A stretch of DNA of 20,748 bases from the IMG/VR virus record IMGVR_UViG_3300010354_000854, positions 1 to 20,748 of that record. One strand, written 5' to 3'. The notes under the pieces are model-generated. The model ran no database searches. It was not told the origin of the DNA and saw nothing but the letters and a program-made list of their open reading frames with translations. The DNA is from a virus. The translations under genes and the position numbers were made by a program. Shown here one piece after another: positions 6,932 through 14,260 of this stretch. How positions within the stretch are numbered: the first letter of the stretch is position 1; every line of letters starts with the position of its first letter.

Positions 6932-8131
6932 ATGAAGCACCTGATCGAACAGGCCAAGGCTCTTGCTGAAGCAGCAGCAGCCGAAGGCCGCGCTCTCACA
7001 GCAGAAGAGCGCGAAACTGTCGAGGCAGCCATCTCTGGCGCCAAGGCAGTGAAGGCAGATGCAGAACTTCGCAAGGCAGTCGATGCTCTCGGAGCAGAAC
7101 TCGCCGATGCCAAGGTCGACGCATCAACAACAACTGCAGCACCTCGCACCACCGGTGGGAAGATGTTCGCAGACCCAGCATTCAAGGCATGGCTCACTGA
7201 CGCTACCCGCAACGGGCAGCCAGATGTGAAGTCACTGCCGAACTCGCCGTCAGTATCTGTCGGCGGAATCAAGGCAACACTGCTCGGCTCGAGCGACACC
7301 TCTGCAGGCGCAACCATCAGCAATGATCGCTACGCCCCAATCGGTATCGCATACGGTCGCGGCGGTCTGACTGCACTTGACCTCGTCACCATCGGTTCAA
7401 CAACTTCCGATGCAGTCGAGTTCGCTCGCGCAATGCGCATCACTGGTGGACAATCCGTCAACGCCGCAGCACCTGTGGCTGAAGGAGACCCAGCAGCAGA
7501 GTCCACACTGACATTCGTGAAGGACACAGCGGTAGTCAAGGACATCCGCACATTCCTTCCGGCTTCAGTTCGTGCTCTCTCAGACAGCGCACAGCTCGAA
7601 ACTATCGCCAACAACTACCTCACCTACGCAGTGCAGGAAGAGTTGGAAGACCAGATCATCAACGGAAACGGCACCGGTGAGAACATGACCGGTATCTTCA
7701 ACACCGGCTACGTCCAAGCTCAAGCGTTCGACACTGACATCGTCACGTCGATCCGCAAGGCTATCCGCAAGGTCCAGACCGTGGGCAACAGCCGCGCATC
7801 AGCGGTTCTCGTTCACCCAGAAGACAACGAGAAGATCGACTTGCTTCTCGATGCGCAGGACACCTACCTCTTCGGAGGCCCTGCAACTGCCTCGACACCG
7901 ACCATCTGGGGCTTGCCTCGCGTCGTGTCTTCAGCAGTTCCTGTCGGAAACGCCATCGTCGGCGACTTCCGCAAGAGCATCATCTGGGAGCGTCAACCAC
8001 TGACCGTGGCGATGTATCCACAGCACTCTGACTACGCAATCAAGGGTCTCGTGGCTCTGGTTGCGAATGCACGCGCTGCCTTCGGTGTTCTACACCCAGA
8101 AGCGTTCTGCACTGTCGACCTGACAGCCTAG
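6932..8131 (+). CDS. Major capsid protein, HK97 fold, with delta domain
   Basis: This is the main shell protein. The 399 residues begin with a charged, Ala-rich helical region (about 1-62, EQAKALAEAAAAEGRALTAE), which fits the HK97 delta domain that acts as an internal scaffold and is removed by the protease encoded upstream. A flexible Thr/Ser-rich linker follows (63-76). The fold itself includes PVAEGDPAAESTLTFVKDTA in the mid-region, LTYAVQEELEDQIINGNGTG (the spine helix and loop) and a C-terminal stretch, GDFRKSIIWERQPLTVAMYP through LVALVANARAAFGVLHPEAF, characteristic of the Phage_capsid family. AAGGAG at 6918-6923 lies eight bases before the ATG. The 33-base gap before it is A/C-rich. 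A strong hairpin follows the stop. Confidence 0.95.
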   Translation: MKHLIEQAKALAEAAAAEGRALTAEERETVEAAISGAKAVKADAELRKAVDALGAELADAKVDASTTTAAPRTTGGKMFADPAFKAWLTDATRNGQPDVKSLPNSPSVSVGGIKATLLGSSDTSAGATISNDRYAPIGIAYGRGGLTALDLVTIGSTTSDAVEFARAMRITGGQSVNAAAPVAEGDPAAESTLTFVKDTAVVKDIRTFLPASVRALSDSAQLETIANNYLTYAVQEELEDQIINGNGTGENMTGIFNTGYVQAQAFDTDIVTSIRKAIRKVQTVGNSRASAVLVHPEDNEKIDLLLDAQDTYLFGGPATASTPTIWGLPRVVSSAVPVGNAIVGDFRKSIIWERQPLTVAMYPQHSDYAIKGLVALVANARAAFGVLHPEAFCTVDLTA

Positions 8132-8143
8132 TCTGACGCAGCA

Positions 8144-8186
8144 ACGGCCCGGTGAGGGGAGGCGAAGGCCACCTTCGCCGGGCCGT
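8144..8186 (+). terminator. Strong hairpin after the capsid gene
   Basis: GGCGAAGG (8161-8168) pairs perfectly with CCTTCGCC (8172-8179) across a three-base loop. ACGGCCC (8144-8150) pairs perfectly with GGGCCGT (8180-8186), giving an 8 bp inner and a 7 bp outer stem separated on one side only by a 10-base purine-rich bulge (GGTGAGGGGA). No T-run follows, so it is not a classical intrinsic terminator. It lies in the 86-base gap between the capsid stop and the next ribosome binding site. It may attenuate transcription, protect the capsid mRNA 3' end or bind a protein; none of these is proven. Confidence 0.6.
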
Positions 8187-8217
8187 CGGCGTATCACCAA
8201 TCAAGAGGAGAAAACAC

Positions 8218-8424
8218 ATGGCAATGATCATCGTAGAAACCGAGCCGGGCACACTAGTCCGCGTCCCGAAGGAAGAGGCAGAACGTCTCGGACTGAAGGA
8301 ATGGACCAAGCCGGTTGCACCACAGAACAACAAGGCAGCCAAGCCGGGCAAGACCAAGAAGGTGCAGGCACCTGCAGTGGTCGAGACTGTCGAGGAGGCG
8401 CCGTCGGAGCAATCCGATGAGTAG
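8218..8424 (+). CDS. Small hypothetical protein after the capsid gene
   Basis: The 68-residue product has a short beta-like N-terminus (MIIVETEPGTLVRVPKEEAE) that reads like a strand-turn-strand and a helix start. A Lys/Pro/Ala-rich linker (about 37-52) and an acidic tail (TVEEAPSEQSDE) follow. AGAGGAG about eight bases upstream of the ATG at 8218 supports this start over the earlier in-frame GTG at 8152, which lies inside the hairpin. Small proteins with a VPKEEAERLGL-like motif are common at this place in actinophage neck modules, but I know of no defined function. It overlaps the next gene by eight bases. Confidence 0.7.
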   Translation: MAMIIVETEPGTLVRVPKEEAERLGLKEWTKPVAPQNNKAAKPGKTKKVQAPAVVETVEEAPSEQSDE

Positions 8425-8947
8425 CCTTGCTTCGGTCGCTGAGCTTGAGTCTTGGCTAGGTCGCGAACTCGATGACGAGGTAGCGGCACAGCAAGCCCTA
8501 GACATCGCATCTGATACCGTCAGAACCTACTGCGGTCACAGCATCTCGCAGGTGCTCAATGACACAGTGGTTCTCGACGGCACAGGCACGCACACTCTGA
8601 TTCTGCCTGCGGCACCGGTGAACGGTATCGACAGCATCGAGGTTGACGGAGAGGCTCTCGAAGCCACGGACTACAAGTGGAGCAGGAAGGGCTGGGTGCG
8701 TCGCACCGACGGCCTTCTCTGGCCTACACTTCCCGGCTCGATTGAGATCGTCTACAACCACGGCTTCGCGGTCATTCCGAAGGCAATCGTGGGCGTCGTG
8801 CTATCGCTAGCCGGTCGCATTCAGGACGGCAGCAGTGGCATCAAGCAGGAGACCATCGGCTCATACTCTGTCACATACGGAGACCCGTCGCCGGTCCTTC
8901 GTGCCAACGAACAAGCAGCGCTGGATGCCTACAAGGTCACATCATGA
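8417..8947 (+). CDS. Head-tail connector (gp6-like adaptor)
   Basis: The protein is expected to form the ring directly below the portal. The 176 residues begin with a helix pair, SVAELESWLGRELDDEVAAQ and ALDIASDTVRTYCGHSIS, which is the hallmark of HK97 gp6/SPP1 gp15-type adaptors. A beta-rich insertion (LNDTVVLDGTGTHTLILPAAPVNGIDSIEVDGEAL, split here by short turns) follows. Next come GSIEIVYNHGFAVIPKAIVG, typical of the family, and a C-terminal helix. The ATG at 8417 has GGAG nine bases upstream and overlaps the previous stop. Longer starts in this frame lie inside the previous gene. The stop overlaps the next ATG by ATGA, so the neck proteins are probably coupled in translation. Confidence 0.85.
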   Translation: MSSLASVAELESWLGRELDDEVAAQQALDIASDTVRTYCGHSISQVLNDTVVLDGTGTHTLILPAAPVNGIDSIEVDGEALEATDYKWSRKGWVRRTDGLLWPTLPGSIEIVYNHGFAVIPKAIVGVVLSLAGRIQDGSSGIKQETIGSYSVTYGDPSPVLRANEQAALDAYKVTS

Positions 8948-9270
8948 GCTTCGACAGCCTTCTCAATCAGACAGCAACAGTCAGACGCCTCACAGGGACG
9001 ACTGACCGCTACGGCAATGTCGAGAAGGCCTACGAGGACGATGCTACCATTCGCGTCCGCGTAGACCAGCAGAACGCCTCAGAGATCGAGACCAATGCTG
9101 GCAGCACCACAACCACCGCCCGAATCTACACCAGACATCTTGACATCAACGCTCACGACGAGCTTGTGATTGATGGAGTCACTTGGCGCATCATCGGTGA
9201 GCCAATCATCAGGCAGACCGCCTCACAGTTCCACCATCTTGAGATCAATGCAGAGCAGGTGCAGGCATGA
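8944..9270 (+). CDS. Head closure protein (head-tail joining family)
   Basis: The 108-residue protein fits the small beta-barrel stopper that closes the connector after packaging. LLNQTATVRRLTGTTDRYGN near the N-terminus is the typical opening of head-tail joining proteins, followed by a strand containing ATIRVRVDQQNASE. The central strand ARIYTRHLDINAHDELVIDG with VTWRIIGEP matches the common D-x-V-x-x-DG-x-x-W-x-I-x-G pattern of the family. It ends with HHLEINAEQVQA. The gene starts four bases before the connector's stop and ends four bases into the next gene. Identification is by family pattern and position. Confidence 0.85.
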   Translation: MSFDSLLNQTATVRRLTGTTDRYGNVEKAYEDDATIRVRVDQQNASEIETNAGSTTTTARIYTRHLDINAHDELVIDGVTWRIIGEPIIRQTASQFHHLEINAEQVQA

Positions 9271-9860
9271 AGGAAGGCTTCGAGTTCGTCGAGTTCGACT
9301 TCGACGCAGTCTGGGCTGCTATCAGCCGCAGCACGCAACTTCGCTCATACATTGAGAACTTGGCCCAGCAGGTTGAGTCTCAGGCGACCGCACTCGGTCG
9401 TTCCGAGGCCTATGATGAGGGCTACTACGCGGACCTGTTCACCTCATCGGTCGCAGCAGCCCCTCAAGTTCGCAGAGAGTTCACTGACACATACAACAAG
9501 CGCCGCAACCGTCGTCGACGTGGCGGAGAGAACAGAATCATCGACCGTCCCACCGTTCCAGGCGAGGATGGCAAGCCAGTCAAGGTCAAGGGCGATCCTG
9601 ACGGCAGTGAGTATGGTGGCGCAGTCGGCATCGTTGCCAACACAGACTTCAAGGCGGTCTGGGTCGAGTATGGCTCAATCGCGAAAGGGCCGCGCTTCAT
9701 CATGTCACGTGCAAGCGAATCTGTCGCAGCACAGAATGACGCCGAGTGGGAGCCAATCTACGCCAAGACTCACGAGCAGAACCTCGGAGCACTAGCCGAG
9801 AAGATCAGTCAGGGAATGATTGAAAAGGGCAACGGCGGACGATTCGGAGGCAAGAAGTGA
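9267..9860 (+). CDS. HK97 gp10-like neck or tail completion protein
   Basis: The 197-residue protein has the HK97 gp10 signature near the C-terminus: ANTDFKAVWVEYGSIAKGPR followed by FIMSRASE (124-151), where the E-YG and the P-R-F motifs are conserved. The N-terminal half is helical (about 13-70). Residues 73-115 form an unusually charged insertion with an arginine-rich run (NKRRNRRRRGG, 77-87) and a Pro/Lys/Asp-rich loop. gp10-type proteins act at the head-tail junction. Translation is coupled to the genes on both sides (ATGA before, GTGA after). The C-terminal GRFGGKK is basic and probably disordered. Confidence 0.8.
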   Translation: MKEGFEFVEFDFDAVWAAISRSTQLRSYIENLAQQVESQATALGRSEAYDEGYYADLFTSSVAAAPQVRREFTDTYNKRRNRRRRGGENRIIDRPTVPGEDGKPVKVKGDPDGSEYGGAVGIVANTDFKAVWVEYGSIAKGPRFIMSRASESVAAQNDAEWEPIYAKTHEQNLGALAEKISQGMIEKGNGGRFGGKK

Positions 9861-10267
9861 CCTATCAGAAAATCCCAGACATCGAGACCATCGTCGTGCA
9901 GTTCCTCAACGACAGCTCGAGCATCACAGAGATCGCAGGGGCCGATTGTGCCTCAACCGAACTGCCACCCAACGCAACCCTGCCTCGAATCAGGGTCTCG
10001 CTTGCCGGTGGCTCGCCAGTCGTCCGAGGCTGGCTACACGCACCGAGAGTTCAGATCGAGGCATGGGCTGAAGACAAGACCACAGCCTTCGACCTGTTCA
10101 CTGAGGCAGCCTATGTCTTGGAGAATGGGCTGGACGGGGCACAGTTCCCAGAAGGGATCGTGACTTCGTTCACCCAAGAGACTGGGCTATCTTGGTCACC
10201 AGACCCAGCAACGAAGACGCCGAGGTATCTCGCCGGATTCGTTGCGCACATTCACCCGAACACATAG
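9857..10267 (+). CDS. Tail terminator protein
   Basis: The 136-residue product occupies the tail terminator position, between the gp10-like gene and the tail tube. The N-terminal helix (IPDIETIVVQFLNDSS) is followed by strands that include PRIRVSLAGGSPVVRGWLHA and APRVQIEAWAEDKTTAFDLF, then a helix (TEAAYVLENGL) and a beta hairpin ending in YLAGFVAHIHPN. The pattern of an edge strand, PRVQIEAWA and then a helix is typical of lambda gpU/DUF3168-like terminators. The start is GTG at 9857, overlapping the previous stop as GTGA. No other start in this frame fits the overlap pattern seen along the operon. Confidence 0.8.
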   Translation: MTYQKIPDIETIVVQFLNDSSSITEIAGADCASTELPPNATLPRIRVSLAGGSPVVRGWLHAPRVQIEAWAEDKTTAFDLFTEAAYVLENGLDGAQFPEGIVTSFTQETGLSWSPDPATKTPRYLAGFVAHIHPNT

Positions 10268-10278
10268 GAGACAACCAG

Positions 10279-10842
10279 ATGGCAGCAAACGCAGCAGAGG
10301 TAGTAGTCGGCTCAGGGGGCAAGGTCTACATCGCCCCGGTCGGCACACCAGAACCAAACACACCAACAGAAGCACTCAACGCCGCATTCAAGGACTTGGG
10401 CTACATCTCAGAAGATGGCGTCTCAGCATCCTTCGGTGTCACAGTTGAGGACATCAACGCATTCCAGTCGCTTCTACCAATCCGGCGAGTAGTCACAGGC
10501 CGCACAGCCGACCTGTCATTCACCTGCCGTCAGTGGAACGCAGACACCTTCTCGCTAGCTCTTGGCGGCGGCTCATTCGATGAGACCGGCGGCAACTACA
10601 TCTTCTACCCACCAGCCAACAACGACGCACTCGCAGAGTGGGCAGTCGTTATCGAATGGAACGACGGCACCAAGAACTACCGTCTCATCGTTCGTCGCGC
10701 AGTGGTCACAGATGCAGTTGAGACGCAAATCGTCCGCAACGCAGCAGCAGACCTTCCAGTCACGCTCAGCGTCCTTGGTTCAGAGGCTACCGATGCATGG
10801 TATCTCTTCACCGACGACGACGCATTCGACACAGGAGCCTAG
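10279..10842 (+). CDS. Major tail tube protein
   Basis: The 187-residue protein is expected to form the hexameric rings of the tail tube. The N-terminus has VVVGSGGKVYIAPVGTPEP and KDLGYISEDGVSASFGVTVE, the usual start of actinophage tube proteins with an early strand and a GYISEDG loop. A middle region with RRVVTGRTADLSFTCRQWNA and a C-terminal beta core (WAVVIEWNDGTKNYRLIVRR, then VTDAVETQIVRNAAADLPVT) complete the pattern. A GGAG is about eight bases before the ATG at 10279. An earlier in-frame start would sit inside the terminator gene. The gene's 3' end holds the AGGAG that serves the chaperone gene. Confidence 0.88.
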   Translation: MAANAAEVVVGSGGKVYIAPVGTPEPNTPTEALNAAFKDLGYISEDGVSASFGVTVEDINAFQSLLPIRRVVTGRTADLSFTCRQWNADTFSLALGGGSFDETGGNYIFYPPANNDALAEWAVVIEWNDGTKNYRLIVRRAVVTDAVETQIVRNAAADLPVTLSVLGSEATDAWYLFTDDDAFDTGA

Positions 10843-10845
10843 TAG

Positions 10846-11133
10846 ATGAGTCGCATCATCGATCTTGATGCGGCACGGTCAGCAAGGGCAGAAGCACTAG
10901 CCGAAGCCCCTGTGATTCGCTTCAATGGGCAGGACTACACCCTACCCGCTGAACTACCGTGGAGCATCGTTGAGGCAGCCTCTACCGGAGAGACCAAGGC
11001 AATCGTCAGCGCAGTCAAGTCACTGCTGGGTGAACAGTGGAATGACTTCGAGAAGAGCGGCGTGTCAGTCTCTGACATGACCACACTCATCGAGAACATC
11101 GCGACAGTCTACGGAACCAGCCCGGGGGAATGA
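10846..11133 (+). CDS. Tail assembly chaperone, first frame (gpG-like)
   Basis: This 95-residue protein lies between the tube and tape measure, where siphoviruses encode the chaperone that holds the tape measure during tube growth. It opens with a short charged helix (IDLDAARSARAEALAEA) and then IRFNGQDYTLPAELPWSIVE, a strand-rich pattern common to actinophage chaperones. A helical C-terminus with EQWNDFEKSGVSVSDMTTLI completes it. AGGAG at 10833-10837 supports the ATG. The last codons are AGC CCG GGG GAA TGA, and a run of five G precedes the stop. The second frame begins inside this stop, so the two probably form a short and a long product. Confidence 0.8.
   Translation: MSRIIDLDAARSARAEALAEAPVIRFNGQDYTLPAELPWSIVEAASTGETKAIVSAVKSLLGEQWNDFEKSGVSVSDMTTLIENIATVYGTSPGE
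11122..11133 (+). promoter_or_regulatory. Putative -1 ribosomal frameshift site
   Basis: The end of the first chaperone frame reads CCG GGG GAA TGA, with G at 11124-11128 and the stop immediately after. Slipping back one base on GGG would continue as GGA ATG ACC, entering the downstream frame without a break. That frame is open upstream only to a stop at 11073-11075, so a shift must happen between 11076 and 11130. The A-site pairing after slippage is imperfect, so efficiency is uncertain. Confidence 0.5.
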
Positions 11134-11546
11134 CCGGCCTCAGCCGCCTCGTCGAGGACAACTTCGGGGCGGTTGAGGCGGACTGGCGACGATTCTACGG
11201 ACGCAGTCTGAAGCAGGACTTGTGGAGCACAGACCATCTGGGTGCTCGCGAGATCATTCAGATGATGCGCTGGCTTCCACCAGAAGCAGCCCTCTGGCGT
11301 TCAGCAGGAACGAGCTGGTCAACCGAGAACGAACTGCAAGCAGCGACCGTCGAGATGCTCGACGCACTTCTGCGCACATACATTCAAGCACACAGCAAGC
11401 CGAACGCGAAAAGACCAACACCGTTGCGAATCCCAAGGCCGTGGGACAAGGCTGAAAAGCAGGCCAAGCGGCGCACAACTCTAGGGGAGATGCTCGGGAA
11501 CGGTCTGTCCGTTCGGAAGGCACCGAAGAACAAGGGTGGTGAGTAG
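11130..11546 (+). CDS. Tail assembly chaperone, second frame (gpT-like)
   Basis: The 138-residue frame is -1 relative to the upstream chaperone. Its content fits the T part of G-GT chaperones: a helical region with WLPPEAALWRSAGTSWSTEN, then a helix (VEMLDALLRTYIQ) and a basic Pro/Arg-rich C-terminus (RIPRPWDKAEKQAKRR). The ATG at 11130 overlaps the first frame's stop. The only upstream purine tract, GGGGGA, lies almost against the ATG and cannot serve as a normal ribosome binding site. Expression as a frameshift fusion (about 233 residues) is therefore favoured, though coupled re-initiation at the ATGA is possible. It may interact with the tape measure encoded directly after it. Confidence 0.75.
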   Translation: MTGLSRLVEDNFGAVEADWRRFYGRSLKQDLWSTDHLGAREIIQMMRWLPPEAALWRSAGTSWSTENELQAATVEMLDALLRTYIQAHSKPNAKRPTPLRIPRPWDKAEKQAKRRTTLGEMLGNGLSVRKAPKNKGGE

Positions 11547-11548
11547 CG

Positions 11549-14260
11549 ATGGCCGGTATTGAAGCAGGTCTGATCAATGTCCTCATCGCGCCCAAGCTCG
11601 TTCAGGACTTCGCAGGCAAGTTGGGATTCGATCTCGACAAGGGCGTCGGAGATGCCGGTGAGAAGGCTGGAGAGAGCCTAGGCAAGCGCCTCGGCGAAGG
11701 CTTCACCAAGACAGGCAAGAACCTCACCAAGACCGTCACAGCCCCAATCGTGGCCGGATTCGGCGCACTAGTCGCCAACGCTCTCAACGTCGACAACGCA
11801 TTCGACACACTTCGAGCCAAGACCGGACTCGTCGGAGAAGAGGCAGAAGCCCTTCAGCAATCATTCAAGAATGTCGCAGCCAATGTGCCAGCATCGCTGG
11901 ATGAGGTTGCCGCATCAGTATCGTCACTCACCGTTGAGCTAGGCTTGAGCGGAAAGCCCCTGGAAGAACTCTCGACCGCATTCCTACAACTCGGGGAAGT
12001 CACCGGCGAGGCTCTTGATCCGAAGGCCTTCTCTGATGTCGCCAAGAGGTTCCAGATTCCATCCGACCAACTTGTCGGAAGTCTCGACCAACTGCTACGC
12101 GCCTCACAGAAGACAGGCGTCAGCATCGGCACACTCACATCAGCACTCGAGACCAACGCCGCAACACTCACCGAGCTTGGCTTCTCATACACAGAGAGCA
12201 TCGCATTCATCGGCGGTCTGGAGAAGGCTGGCTTCAACGCCGCTCAGGTTCTTGGCGGCCTTCGCAAGGCATACCTCACCGCAATCGGCGGAGACAAGGA
12301 TGCAGAGAAGGCGTCTGAGGACATAGCCAAGGCGACCGACGCACGCACCAAGGCAGAACAAGACCTCGCCGTCGCGCAGTTGAAGTTGCAGGAGTTGCAG
12401 GCCAAGGGCGGCCCCGGATCGAAGGAAGCGGCCAAGGATCAAGAACGTCTATCGAAGCTCACTCAGCAACTCACCCAGAAGCGAGATGCACTCGCGGTCG
12501 CAGAACTCAAACTCACAGAACTCTACAAGGGCAAGGGACCGGCGAATGCTGGAGCCGCGCAGCTCAAGTTGCAGGAGAAGATACGAGTCAAGACCGGTGA
12601 ACTGACGGTCGCTCAGCAGAAACTCAACGAGACTCTCGCCAACCCGAAAGCGGCGCAATCAGCAGTCACTGCTGCTCAGAACGCAGTGCAGAAGGTGACC
12701 AACGAGATTGCCACACTGAAAGCCGAAGCAGCCAAGCCGGTCGAGCTGAAACTAGCACCAGACTCAGCAATCGCTGCTGCGCAACTAGCGGTCAACAAGT
12801 TGTCAGATGACATCAAGAAACTCGAGGCCGATGCCGCCAAGAGTCCAAGTGGCGGGGCAACGGCAGCGGGCAGCGAGATTCTGAAAGCGCAGAACGAGAT
12901 TGCTCGCTTGCAGAAAGAGATCGCGGACAACAACACCACCATCGAGAGTGCACAGAGCGCTCTTGCTCAATCCGCACAGAATAGCGGCAAGAGCATCGGT
13001 GAGTTCACCCTTGAAGCCATCGCCAACATCAAGCGTCTCAGCGATGCCGGTGATGAGGCCGCTGCTAACGCCAAGGCCAAGGAACTCTTCGGCCGTTCAG
13101 CAATCGAAACCCTGCAAGCGGTCGAGGCTGGAGCATTCGACTTCACGGCTCTTGCCAAGGAGATTGAGTTCGGAACCGAATCGGTTCAGACCGCATTCCT
13201 AGCGGTGGTCGACTTCCCACAGCAGCTCGAGATCTTCCGCAACCGTCTTGGTCTAGCACTGCAACCAGTAGGTGCTCAACTCTTCCCAGTCATCGAGAAG
13301 GCAATCGCCACAGTTCTACCACTCATCGAGAGACTCATCAACCTATTCGTCAGTCTTCCTGAAGGAGTGCAGACCGGCATCTTGGTCCTTGCTGGTCTAG
13401 CGGCAGCAGTTGGACCGGTTCTAGTCGGCCTTGGTCAGCTCGTCACAGCATTCACAGCGGTCGCAGGATCACAAGCAGCGGCAGCCATCGGAGCCAACCT
13501 TCTTCGTGTAGCCCTAGCCGGTCTCGGCATCGGCTTGCTCATAGCAGCCATCGTCCTTCTGATTCAGAACTGGGACACCGTCAAGCGCGTCTCGCTTGCC
13601 TTCTTCGAGGCCCTCAAGGATGCGGTCGGCGGGGCAATCAACTTCATCAAGAGCAACTGGCAGAACCTACTCATCATCCTCACAGGCCCATTCGCACCAG
13701 CAGTTCTACTCATCAAGAAGAACTGGGACAGCATCAAGTCAGGGGCAGTGGCGGCAGTCAACGCTATCAAGTCGGTTCTCAGCGGGATTGGGAACGCTAT
13801 CGCATCGCCATTCAAGAGTGGCTATGAGAATGTCGTCAAGTTCCTCAGCAACCTGCGAACACAGACAACCAATGTGATCAACGCTATCATCGCACTCTTC
13901 AGGAATCTACAGACAAGCGTGTCCAACGCTATTGGCAACATCCTCAGACTTCCCGGCTTCGCGCAGATCGCAAAAGTCTTCGGCGCAGTCACCGGCGTGT
14001 TCTCACTAGGAAAGAGAGCAGAGGGCGGTCCAGTGACAGCCGGAGAGCCATACCTAGTCGGCGAGCAAGGTCCAGAGATTGTCGTTCCGAACAAGAACGG
14101 CTACGTGCTACCCAACAACATCCTCTCAGGAATGCTCGGCTCATCCGCAAGCGGCAACGCTTCCTACACAGTCAATGTCTACAACCCGGTCGCCGAGCCG
14201 ACCTCATCGTCAATCCCGGCAGCTCTGCGTAGGGCGAACCTCTTGAGGAGCAGCTCATGA
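11549..14260 (+). CDS. Tape measure protein with coiled-coil insertion
   Basis: The tape measure fixes tail length and is injected with DNA. The 903 residues would give a tail of very roughly 135 nm by the usual 0.15 nm per residue. Residues 80-245 match the first half of the TP901-type core, including FIGGLEKAGFNAAQVLGGLR (220-239). The second half resumes at about 481-530 (GKSIGEFTLEAIANIKRLSD, then AKELFGRSAIETL). Residues 255-478 between them are a Lys/Ala/Gln-rich coiled coil with three similar units (LAVAQLKLQEL 273-283, LAVAELKLTEL 315-325, LTVAQQKLNET 352-362). Hydrophobic segments lie at about 610-672 and 705-723. The C-terminus has EGGPVTAGEPYLVGEQGPEI (825-844), typical of siphovirus tape measures. 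Confidence 0.93.
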   Translation: MAGIEAGLINVLIAPKLVQDFAGKLGFDLDKGVGDAGEKAGESLGKRLGEGFTKTGKNLTKTVTAPIVAGFGALVANALNVDNAFDTLRAKTGLVGEEAEALQQSFKNVAANVPASLDEVAASVSSLTVELGLSGKPLEELSTAFLQLGEVTGEALDPKAFSDVAKRFQIPSDQLVGSLDQLLRASQKTGVSIGTLTSALETNAATLTELGFSYTESIAFIGGLEKAGFNAAQVLGGLRKAYLTAIGGDKDAEKASEDIAKATDARTKAEQDLAVAQLKLQELQAKGGPGSKEAAKDQERLSKLTQQLTQKRDALAVAELKLTELYKGKGPANAGAAQLKLQEKIRVKTGELTVAQQKLNETLANPKAAQSAVTAAQNAVQKVTNEIATLKAEAAKPVELKLAPDSAIAAAQLAVNKLSDDIKKLEADAAKSPSGGATAAGSEILKAQNEIARLQKEIADNNTTIESAQSALAQSAQNSGKSIGEFTLEAIANIKRLSDAGDEAAANAKAKELFGRSAIETLQAVEAGAFDFTALAKEIEFGTESVQTAFLAVVDFPQQLEIFRNRLGLALQPVGAQLFPVIEKAIATVLPLIERLINLFVSLPEGVQTGILVLAGLAAAVGPVLVGLGQLVTAFTAVAGSQAAAAIGANLLRVALAGLGIGLLIAAIVLLIQNWDTVKRVSLAFFEALKDAVGGAINFIKSNWQNLLIILTGPFAPAVLLIKKNWDSIKSGAVAAVNAIKSVLSGIGNAIASPFKSGYENVVKFLSNLRTQTTNVINAIIALFRNLQTSVSNAIGNILRLPGFAQIAKVFGAVTGVFSLGKRAEGGPVTAGEPYLVGEQGPEIVVPNKNGYVLPNNILSGMLGSSASGNASYTVNVYNPVAEPTSSSIPAALRRANLLRSSS

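Noticed and set aside
8152-8217. Longer GTG start for the small post-capsid gene
   Set aside because: The GTG lies in the hairpin bulge and has no ribosome binding site, whereas ATG 8218 has AGAGGAG.
8315-8416. Longer start for the connector gene
   Set aside because: The extra residues are an Arg-rich shadow of the preceding gene; ATG 8417 with GGAG gives the normal family N-terminus.
10192-10278. Longer start for the tail tube gene
   Set aside because: It lies inside the tail terminator gene; ATG 10279 has GGAG and gives the usual tube protein start.
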